In this document: positions 55,930 to 64,000 of the stretch, piece after piece
Layout: each line of letters opens with the position of its first letter
Position numbering within the stretch: position 1 is the stretch's first letter
Assembly (NCBI GenBank): GCA_029204225.1
Contig: CM055100.1
Location: 30,068,149 to 30,132,148 of the forward strand
Direction: 5' to 3'
Length of the DNA: 64,000 bases
DNA from: Diphasiastrum complanatum
Lineage: Eukaryota; Streptophyta; Lycopodiopsida; Lycopodiales; Lycopodiaceae
Notes under the pieces: model-generated
What the model was told of the DNA's origin: nothing
What the model saw: the letters and a program-made list of their open reading frames with translations, nothing else
The model's database searches: none
Made by a program: the position numbers and the translations under genes

Positions 55930-56718
55930 CATGCTAGCTGAGTCTTCGGGTTTTATTCTCTCTTGCTTGTAGTCTGAGGAAATCTGCATCTGGATACCAG
56001 CTGCCTGCGGACGTCTGGGGTCACGCTCTACCTCATGCTCCTTTCGCACTGACAACAGTTCAAATAAGCTCTTTTTTTCAACTTGGACAACCTTCTTATC
56101 TGTCTGAAAACCAGTCACCTTATTGCACACATTGTGTCCCTTTTTATGTGCATTGTAATTGGCCTGAAAGCTACCAACTTGTGCACTATTTGTTGGACTT
56201 GCAACAGAATCATGACTAGCTATTACAACAGGCAATTTTGCATTGCCCATATGTTGCAAGAATTCCTCTTCCTCAACTTTATTAGCCTTTAAAGTACTCG
56301 AATTAGAGACAAAGGCAGATGATTTTATTCTTGGGACATCCTTCAATAAAGATTCGTCAGCAGCAGAAAACTCCAAGCTATGTGAAACAGACAATCTATC
56401 ATCCGCATATTCACCCCTTGTTGTTAAGTCCCACATCTCCTCAGCATTATCAACGTTGATCTTATTTTCACTGTTGCCACCACTCTCAGAATTTCCAGCA
56501 GTCCTTTCTAAGGATGAGCATCTGATGTATTGGTCAAAAAAGGCTGCTTTTTTACTAACTGAACCAGGACGGGAAAATTCCTTCGTATCTTCATCTGGGT
56601 ACTGTCGGGGCAAAGATGTAGGTCTCTTTCTGACAATCTCCTTAACATGTTGAATTGATGCCTTGCCAAAAAAGATTGAGACTGCGCCTTGGCTATCAGC
56701 TACATCAGTGTACGCTGG
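55930..56718 (-). CDS. Host-like gene, exon (263 codons) with a PCNA-interaction-like motif
   Basis: Seen on the reverse strand: acceptor GTGTTCAG before CCAGCG at 56,718, 263 codons with no stop, and a donor ATG/GTACAT after 55,930. Phase is 0 at both ends, which supports real splicing. Residues 10-17 read QGAVSIFF, which fits the PIP-box consensus Qxx(hydrophobic)xx(aromatic)(aromatic). A second short motif KKSLFELL occurs near residue 220. The rest is charged and Ser-rich (EKINVDNAEEMWDL-like), without enzyme motifs. A PIP box with a long disordered region would suit the C-terminal part of a DNA-repair or replication protein such as a translesion polymerase, but this is inference. First and last exons were not found. 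Confidence 0.6.
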
Positions 56719-57668
56719 CTGAACACGTTAAACAACAGTATATGTCAACAAACCATTAATGAACTGCCTAACTTGTGTCAAAGGTCTGCAGGTTAAAGAG
56801 CATACTTTCCAGATTAAACCATGAATTACAGCAAATGAGAAGGAAAATTATGTCAGGAGACCAAGGAATAAGCCGACACAGATACACAACATTCAGTATC
56901 AATATCAAGGGGTCGAGTCGAAGAATGATATACAGGTTTCAACTTTCTTGAGCTGTATTTGAGAGGACATATGAATGATGCAATCTCTAGAAAGGCATGA
57001 GGTAGCTAGAGTTCACTAGTAGCACGAACAAACACGTCCTCTATAGGAAGACACGAGGCTGCTAATATTCCAATAGTAACAGGAATTGAAAGAGGCAGTC
57101 AGATCATCGTGGGTGCCAAAATTAAAAAATTTGAGAGCGTAGAGCATGGAGGAGAGCATGGAGGCTGCAATGTGGAAATGCACCTAGGGTTTTTCATGGC
57201 TACATTGCAAAGTTGAAGTAATATATGTTCAAATCTTAAATTGTGTCATTTTTCATCAAAACAGCAAAGTAGCTCACCGTTAATGTCAAAAAGCTATGCC
57301 TGCCTGTGCTTTTAGTGATTTGTGTTAATCCAGTTGCATGGCTACCTTCACTTGCTTTTGCACTAATTTTGCATCCCAGCATGACCAAAACACGTATTTT
57401 GTTTTTTGTCCTTGCTTGGTGTCAGGTCAGGCTCTCCCTGGTCTTCCAACTGACACTCGTCCAAACATGGAGCTGGCTGCGTCGTCTCCTCCCAGCCTTT
57501 GCTGCACAGATTATGATGAGGAATGCCTCTCTCTAGGCTCACTTATACACAATCCTCAAGCACCCCTTAATCCCGACCCTTCCTAAATCTCGACACATGG
57601 CCAACTCCATGCACAGTCGACACTTGCCACTTGGCAGTACCCTGACACATAGGCAAGTGAGTAGGCTG
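56719..57668. other. Probable intron or upstream region of the host-like gene
   Basis: No further exon could be supported on the reverse strand. The forward frames at 57,306-57,586 lack motifs. Confidence 0.35.
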
Positions 57669-57792
57669 ACATGTGTCACTCATCCACTGGACCAAGTGTC
57701 CCAACGAGTATGTGACACGTCTCATGTTTGATCGATCAACCCTAACATGTGTCACTCATTCACTGGACCAAGTGTCCCAATGAGCATATACT
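57669..57792. repeat. Short direct repeat, 76-bp spacing
   Basis: ACATGTGTCACTCAT.CACTGG and following ~45 bp occur at 57,669 and 57,745, with three differences, next to the Copia D LTR end. Confidence 0.85.
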
Positions 57793-58061
57793 TAGAATTT
57801 GCTTTGCAGAGGAACACAGATCATGCCACACAGTAACACAGACAGAAAACACTCTCCACAGCAAGCTCATATAGCAACTGTATATCTCAAAATGAATTAC
57901 ACTGTACATATAGTTGTTCACTCAGGCAACCCATGCATGACCCAGGTTGTCATTGGCGGGACGCGTGTCCCGTCGACTTGCCTCGTGGCGAGGCCAACAG
58001 ATCCTTATCCACTGATAGGACCCACAGTACAGTAACATAGTGATTCTAACTTTAATTCTAA
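57792..58061 (-). repeat. Copia D 3' LTR (270 bp)
   Basis: On the reverse strand it starts TTAGAATT at 58,061, after the purine tract, and ends AATTCTAA at 57,792, giving 8-bp inverted termini in place of TG...CA. The last ~103 bp match the 5' LTR at 63,759-63,861 with three differences. Confidence 0.65.
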
Positions 58062-58075
58062 CTCTCTCCCTTAAA
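58062..58075 (-). other. Copia D polypurine tract
   Basis: Reverse strand CTTTAAGGGAGAGAG, between the RNase H end and the 3' LTR. Confidence 0.8.
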
Positions 58076-58116
58076 GTAGAGTCACTTTTTATACAGTCAT
58101 ATACATAGCTTTAAAT

Positions 58117-59550
58117 TCAACAAACTTTAAGTACAGAAAGCTTTGATCTAAACTTATCAAACTTTTCTCCAGTAAGTGGCTTAGTGAAAATATCACCTAG
58201 TTGTTCTTCTGTGCTACAATGAACAACATGAATTTCACGACTTAGCAGCATCTCACGTATGAAGTGATACTGAATCTCAATGTGTTTAGTTCTCACATGG
58301 AACACTGGATTCTTTGCTAGCTGAATGCCACTCTGACTGTCGCTATGTAAAGTCGTGGGATTTTTCTGCTTCATGACAATTTCTTCCAAGATTTGTCTCA
58401 ACCATATAGCTTCCTGCGCAGCACTACACATTGCCTTATACTCTGCTTCTATGGTGGAAAGAGCAATTGTACTTTGTTTCTTACTAGACCAGGAAAAGAA
58501 ACTAGCACAAAATTGGAATATATATCATGTGGTCGATCTACGATCATCATAGTCACCTCCCCAGTCCACATCCAAATAGCCACACAACTCAGGTAAACCA
58601 TCATGCTTTTTGTAAATCAAGCCATACTCTGAAGTGCCTTTCACATAACGCAAAATGCGTTTAGCTGCCTTCCAATGCGTTTCCGTAGGTGCTGCCATAA
58701 AACAACAACATAGCATATATCTGGTCTAGTCGTGGTAAGGTAAATAAAGCTCCCTACTAACTGTCTATATAGCCTAGCATCAAATGACTGTGACTCATCA
58801 AGCTTAGAAAGCTTTTTACCTGGTTCAATAGGAGTGTTTACTGGTTTGCAATCCTGCAACCTAAACCTGTGCAACAACTCTTTGACATACTTCACCTGTG
58901 TTAAACCCACTTCATGTCCTTTTTGCCACACTTCTACTCTAAGGCAGTAATGCATCAAACTGAGATCTGTCATCTCAAATTGTTCCATGAGGTCTTTCTT
59001 GATCATGTCTATCATCTCTTGATTATTTTTCGTAATGATCAAGTCATCAACATAAAGAGCAATCAAAGCAACCATACCATCAAAGCATAAGACATATAGA
59101 TTTGGATCAGAATGTGTTCTCACCATCTCCTTTGAACGAAAGTAGGCATCAATCCTGCTATACCACGCACGTGGTGCTTGTTTAAGACCATAAAGCACTT
59201 TCTTCAAGCGACATGCTTTATTTTCCTGTCCTTTCGTTACAAAGCCTTCAGGTTGATCCATGAACACTTCTTCTTCTAACTCACCATTTAGAAAAGTAGA
59301 TTTCACATCCATCTGATGCAAAGGCCAACCAAAATGTGAAGCTAAAGCAATAAGTAGACGTAGAGTATTCCACTTACAAACCGACGCAAAGGTCTCCTCA
59401 TAGTCGATGCTTTTATTTTGTGCGTACCCTTTGATCACTAGTCTTGCTTTGTGTTTTGCTATACTTCCATCTACATGGTACTTGGTCCTGTATACCCATC
59501 TGCAACCAATGGGTTCTTGCCAACTGGTGGTTCTACTAAGTCCCATGTGC
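58117..59550 (-). pseudogene. Copia D reverse transcriptase and RNase H
   Basis: Seen on the reverse strand: a 301-codon frame from 59,546 with CRWVYRTKYHVDGSIAKHKA, LVIKGYAQNKSIDYEETFAS, LHQMDVKSTFLNGELEEEVF, LKKVLYGLKQAPRAWYSRID and the catalytic ALYVDDLIITKN, then RPDICYVVVLWQ. Frame changes near 58,700 and 58,520 lead to RNase H: ELCGYLDVDWGGDYDDRRST, CSAAQEAIWLRQILEEI, LHSDSQSGIQLAKNPVFH and KHIEIQYHFIREML, ending at 58,117. The region with the RNase H Glu is partly lost between frames. RT itself is open and has YVDD. Known: it makes element DNA. Confidence 0.92.
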
Positions 59551-59559
59551 TATGCTTAG

Positions 59560-60861
59560 CAATTGACTTTATCTCCTCTCCCATGGCCTTGACCCAAATG
59601 TCATCATCCTTCGCTTCACCATAAGTCGAAAGTTCTTTGCTTTGAATAATGCTAGATAAGAGAGCATAATTTGCTTCATACCTTTCAGGTAGTATCTTCT
59701 CTCTTGTTGATCTTCGTAGCTCTCCCTAGTTAGATGATCCTGGAAAGTCATCTATGTCGCGGCTCTCCAACAATCTCTCAAACCACTTAGGGAGCTTTCT
59801 GTCAGGTGATCGGCTTCTTGGTGAAAATGTATCCCACGGTACATCCTTCTCCTTGCGTTTGTCACCTGCAACTTCAATCCTTCTTGCACCAAAAGGTTTG
59901 TCCCTACCTCTCCAACCTGTTTCTTGAGGTTGAGTAGTAGTATCTTGAGACGTATCCTCATGTTCATCACTCGGAAGGTCAATGAATGGATCATCATCAG
60001 GTGGTATCCTCACTATACCATCTTTCCCACTGGATGTGTCTATCTTCTCAGTATCCTCGTCTTCATACATCTTGGATTCATCAAAGATAACATCACGGCT
60101 TATATGAATTTTGTTTTCGACTGGATCAAAACATCTATAGCCCTTCACACGATCATCATATCCTAGGAATATGCACTTGATAGCTTTTACATCAAGTTTA
60201 TGTCTCTCTTCCTTAGGAATTTGTACAAAGGCCTTACATCCAAAGATTCGCAAGTGGTTCACCTTTGGCTTCTTCTTCGTGAATGCTTCCTTAGGTGTTA
60301 TCTTTGGTATGGCAATGGTAGGACTTCTATTTTCAAGATAGACTGTCGTGCTACATGCTTCTGACCAAAAATCTTTTGGTAGTTTCATCTCAGCAAGCAT
60401 AGATCTGGCACTTTCCACAATCGTACGATTCTTGCGCTCAGCTACACCATTGAGAGCAGGAGTATGAGCTTGCGTAAATTGTCTTTTAATCCCACATTGA
60501 TCAAAAGATCATTGAAGTCATTAGACTTGAACTCACCTCCACTATCTGATCTTAGGACTTTGATCTTCCTACATGTCTGATTTTCGACCAATGCTTTAAA
60601 GCTCTTGAAGTTATCAAATGCATCCGATTTTTTCTTCAAGAAGTAGATCCACGTTTGACGTGACATATCATCAATAAAGGTCATGAAATAGAAGGCTTTA
60701 CCTAAGGACATGGTCCTCATAGGCCCGCATAAATCTGTGTGGATTAAATCCAGGATGTTCTTTGCTCTTGCAACACCCCCTTTATTGAACTTCCCTCGAT
60801 GTTGCTTCCCATATACACAAGATTCGCACATCGATTTCAAGTGATCTTCTACGGTAGGCAA
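59560..60861 (-). pseudogene. Copia D integrase
   Basis: Seen on the reverse strand: CESCVYGKQHRGKF (Cys pair of the HHCC zinc site), ILDLIHTDLCGPMRTMSLGK (first Asp), FIDDMSRQTWIYFL, KVLRSDSGGEFKSNDFND (second Asp), then a frameshift near 60,440 just before NGVAERKNRT (catalytic Glu), followed by KLPKDFWSEACSTTVYLENR, KPKVNHLRIFGCKAFVQIPK, FLGYDDRVKGYRCFDPVENK and a long acidic linker, with a stop at 59,728. The D-D-E residues are all present, so the frameshift and stop are the main damage. Known: inserts element DNA into the chromosome. Confidence 0.9.
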
Positions 60862-62175
60862 TCATGTTACCATCTCCAATTTTCTCATCAAACTGAGGCT
60901 TTTCAATTTCAAGTGACCAAGCCTCTTGTGCCACAACTCAGTTTGCGAAGAAATGGACGATACAAGTCCATGTTGCCCCTTGATTGTAGCATTCAACCTG
61001 TACAATTTTGTATTGGGCTCTCTTACTCCATCCGCAATAACTTTGAACTTTTGGTTCGCATCCTTCACAAAGCAACGATCATGGGTGAATTCTACTTTCA
61101 ACTTTTGATCAGTAATGACTCCAACAGAAAGTAGAATTTTCTTCAAACCTGGTACGTAAAGTACCTCCCTGATCATCCTGCTTTTGCCATCAGGTAGTTG
61201 GATTGAAACGGTGCCTATCCGCTTGATCATGCACACCTCACCATTTGCTTGTGAAATAGATGTTCCATTATCCAACACCTTCAAACTACTGAACCAATTC
61301 TTGTTACTTGTCATGTGTCTTGTGGCTCCTGAGTTAATATACCATGCTTGATCATCTTGATTAGATGACAATGCAGATATGAAGATGCTAGAGTCTTCAA
61401 TCTCACCCTCATCGACAAGGTTACCTGTTTGTTTTGGTTTCTCCTTGTCTTGTTCCGCCGGGAATTTGCGACATTCACTCTTCCAATGGCCCTTTTTACC
61501 ACAATGGAAGCACTTGCCTTTCTTCTTAGTTTTACTGGAAGATCTCTCATCCTCCTGAGACTTGACAAATTGCTGCTTAGACTTCTTTTTGCCCTTGCCC
61601 TTGCCTTGTTTTTGGTGTGTCGCAAGTGCCTGATCGTCAGTATTTTGACGTCTAGATTTCACCGTTTCTCGTCGTTGCTCTTGCTGCATCAAGATTCCTG
61701 TGAGCTCGTCAAAGGTTGGAAATCTTTCTCTTGATGCTATTCCGCTCATGAACATCTGATAGGATTCTGCAATGCTACAGAATGCATTGTGCACGAGCTC
61801 CACATCACGTATGCACTCACCAATAGAATGCAGTTCATCTCTCATTGTCTTGATTCTGGTCATGTATGTCTGAATGTGCTCTCCTTGCTCCATGCGGGCA
61901 CTATTCAACTTTGACTTCAGAAACATGATTGTTGACAGATTTGACGTCTCGAACTGCTCCTTTAGCACATCCCATGCCTGTCTGGGTGTAATAGCATCAC
62001 AAATGTGGGTAACGATGTGATCTTTCATTGACAAGTTAATGAAGGTCAAAGCTTTCCTCATCTTTGTGTCGAACACTTTGATGTCTGCTTCATTTGGCGG
62101 CCTTCTCTCATCACCTGTGCCCAATGGAATGGTGAAATCACTTCTGACATACTCCGAACACTTTCTCTGCTGCAA
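60862..62175 (-). pseudogene. Copia D gag and aspartic protease (active-site Asp replaced)
   Basis: Seen on the reverse strand: a 437-codon frame, with no clear ATG at the start (it enters through a repeat). Gag: LTFINLSMKDHIVTHI, ITPRQAWDVLKEQFETSNLS, LKSKLNSARMEQGEHIQTYM, then a basic region and an intact knuckle CFHCGKKGHWKSEC. Protease follows: AWYINSGATRHMTSNKNW, where the catalytic DSG reads NSG. Then VCMIKRIGTVSIQLPDGKSR, EVLYVPGLKKILLSVG and the pre-integrase LWHKRLGHLKLKSLSLM to the stop at 60,862. The usual Gag N-terminus is missing or scrambled by the 547-bp duplication at 62,110-63,160. Confidence 0.9.
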
Positions 62176-63160
62176 TCACTCTGTTTTGCTATATTGTACT
62201 TGCAGGTACAATTCGAGTGCCCTTCGTTTGGAGGTTATAGCCTTTCGTTTGGGTCAAAACGGGCAAAGCACCCAAAAATAGAGATTTTTCTAGCTTTTGA
62301 ACTGTTTCTTCACCTTGAAGTAACTTCACTCTTCACTTGTGAAGGGACTCAACTCAACTTTCAGTATGAAAAATTTTAATGAAGTTGAAGGCCAGAATGC
62401 ACTTCACTTCTTCACGGCCCTGTTCAAAGCTCATCCAATGGCTGAACCAAATCTTGTGGTCCAAATTTCTCTCCAGAAGTTCTGGACCGTCGATTCATTT
62501 CACACCTCATCCAAAGGTCCAAACTGCATCTGGGCATTGAACCATGCTCCTACAGTCACTATGGTCTTTGAGACACTACACTGACTATGTGTTGGGTGCA
62601 CGAACAGCTCGCGACCTCCCTGCCTGCGGCCGCGCCTCCCTTCTCTCGTCAACTCCTAACAACGTGCCCACTGGAATGGTGAAATCACTTCTGACATACT
62701 CTGAACACTTTCTTTGTTTCAATCACTCTGTTTTGTTGTACCGTACTTGTAGGTACAGTCCGGGTGCCCTTCGTTTGGAGGTTATAGCCTTTCGTTTGGG
62801 TCAAAATGGGCAAAGCACCCAAAAATAGGGATTTTTCTAGTTTTTGAACTGTTTCTTCACCTTGAAGAAACTTCACTCTTCACTTGTGTAGGGACCCAAC
62901 TCAACTTTCAGTATGAAAATTTTTAATGAATTTGAAGGCCAGAATGCACTTCACTTCTTCACGGCCCTGTTCAAAGCTCATCTAATGGCTGAACCAAATC
63001 TTGTGGTCCAAATTTCTCTCCCATCACAAGTTCTGGACCGTCGATTCATTTGACACCTCATCCAAAGGTCCAAACTGCATCTGGGCATTGAACCATGCTC
63101 CTACAATTGCTATGGTCTTACTGACTATTGTGTTGGGCGCGCGAACAGCCCGCGACCTCC
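62110..63160 (-). repeat. Tandem duplication, 547-bp unit, in the Copia D gag start/leader
   Basis: GGTGAAATCACTTCTGACAT at 62,131 recurs at 62,678; the two copies remain collinear to about 62,620 and 63,160 with scattered changes. The unit includes the codons for the first residues of the Gag frame, so part of gag is duplicated into the leader. Confidence 0.92.
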
Positions 63161-63744
63161 CTTCTCTGAAAAATGTCAGATCAAACTCTCCTGTGGATCG
63201 TTTTGAGCACGATCTGAGGCCTGGAGCACGGTTGCCCTACTGAATCTAAGGCTGTAGAGTGTTCAGTCAGGAAATTCCTTGGAGAAACGGTGATTTTAGC
63301 TCAACTTGACAAAGTGGCTTTTCTCACCTTTTTACCGCAAATCTGCTAGGTTAACTGTCTGGAGACAAATCTCTGAAATAAACCTTAGAATCTCTCCGTG
63401 GATGGTTGACAATGTGATTACTTCCTTCCTGTCCTTACGACATCCAAAATGGTGCACAAACAGCGAAGAAATCACCAGTTATGTATAAAAACCGTAACCC
63501 CAAGCCCGGTTTCAATTTTCAGCTGGCTTCAAAATTGTCAATTTTTCACCAAATTTTTCCTTGTCTGATGCTATGCACAGGCTAATAATCCCTCTGTTGA
63601 GCTTAGCAAGCCTCTATAAATTAGAAACCGTGCACCAGTGCTTCTCTTTCCGTCTTCAACCCGTCGTAAACCCCGAACTCTCAGAAGACAGTTCTCCCGA
63701 AGCTCTCTTCAACGGCGACACTATACTGTGTACACTCCCTGTAC
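63161..63744 (-). other. Copia D leader, primer-site-proximal part
   Basis: Non-coding; no feature apart from its place between primer site and the duplication. Confidence 0.5.
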
Positions 63745-63757
63745 GGCTCTGATACCA
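63745..63757 (-). other. Copia D primer-binding site (initiator-Met tRNA)
   Basis: Reverse strand TGGTATCAGAGCC, two bases after the LTR terminus AATTCTAA. Confidence 0.95.
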
Positions 63758-63758
63758 A

Positions 63759-64000
63759 CTTAGAATTTGCTTTGCAGAGGAACACAGATCATGCCACACA
63801 GTAACACAGACAGAAAACACTCTCCACAACAAGCTCACATAGCAACTGTATTTCTCAAAATAGAAGCAATAAATGCAGTATGGGAGCGAATGGTAGCAAA
63901 ATCGTCTGGAGAAGGCTAGTTTTGGCGACGGAGGTGCAGTTTGGCATCATGACTACTCATCATTGGCGACAATTTTGAGAGGGCAAGCAATCACAGATGA
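63759..64000 (-). repeat. Copia D 5' LTR (runs off the window)
   Basis: The 103 bp at 63,759-63,861 match the 3' LTR end; beyond that the sequence is unrelated to the 3' LTR. The expected LTR start would lie about 30 bp past the window end. Confidence 0.6.

Noticed and set aside
57306-57586. Forward hydrophobic ORF near the host-like gene
   Set aside because: Overlapping frames of equal length, no conserved motif; likely chance.

Overview
This window is repeat-dominated nuclear DNA from a large land-plant genome. Supporting signs are many Ty1/Copia and Ty3/Gypsy LTR retrotransposons with plant-type primer sites (initiator-Met tRNA for Copia, tRNA-Asp for Gypsy), long CT/GA microsatellites, and one spliced host-like gene fragment with phase-0 introns. 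A fern or another very large plant genome would fit, but the sequence alone does not decide this. I found no rRNA, tRNA, CRISPR array or bacterial-type operon.

Layout. 1-5.1 kb: a Copia RNase H end with polypurine tract and 3' LTR, a reverse-strand Copia protease scrap, the 3' end of a gag-only Gypsy family (called Gy-5) whose LTR contains a CT microsatellite, a decayed Copia gag, and two unrecognised ORFs. 5.3-8 kb: an isolated 819-bp Gypsy LTR (Gy-2 family), then a non-LTR (LINE) C-terminal ORF between microsatellites. 8-12.3 kb: Gypsy element Gy-1 (LTR, primer site, a very repetitive leader, truncated gag). 12.3-20.2 kb: mostly ORF-free AT-rich DNA with inverted gag/pol scraps and a perfect 28-bp hairpin. 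20.2-36.7 kb: reverse-strand Gypsy elements Gy-3 and Gy-2. A 12-kb forward Gypsy element (Gy-4) is nested inside the LTR of Gy-2, with 5-bp target duplications. 36.7-45.1 kb: Copia elements E (reverse), B (forward) and C (reverse). B is split by Copia A, a 3.6-kb element whose LTRs contain integrase coding sequence. 45.2-51.4 kb: Gy-5, a reverse-strand element with two LTRs that encodes only Gag and carries a ~151-bp tandem array in its leader. 51.5-53.6 kb: Copia gag remnant and Copia F leader/LTR with a GA tract. 55.1-56.7 kb: two reverse-strand exons of a probable host gene with a PCNA-binding-like motif. 57.8-64 kb: a nearly full reverse-strand Copia element (D) running off the window.

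How it fits together. Autonomous-type elements (Gy-4, Copia D) encode Gag, protease, integrase and reverse transcriptase/RNase H, but every one here is broken by stops, frameshifts or lost catalytic residues. Gy-5 and Copia A lack reverse transcriptase, so they would have needed enzymes from relatives. The most unusual signals are (1) each Gypsy element has its own short-motif repeat array between primer site and gag, (2) CT tracts sit at the same place in three LTRs of one family and always in pyrimidine orientation relative to the element, and (3) Copia A's terminal repeats extend into the integrase gene. Element names (Gy-1 to Gy-5, Copia A to F) are local labels used only here.
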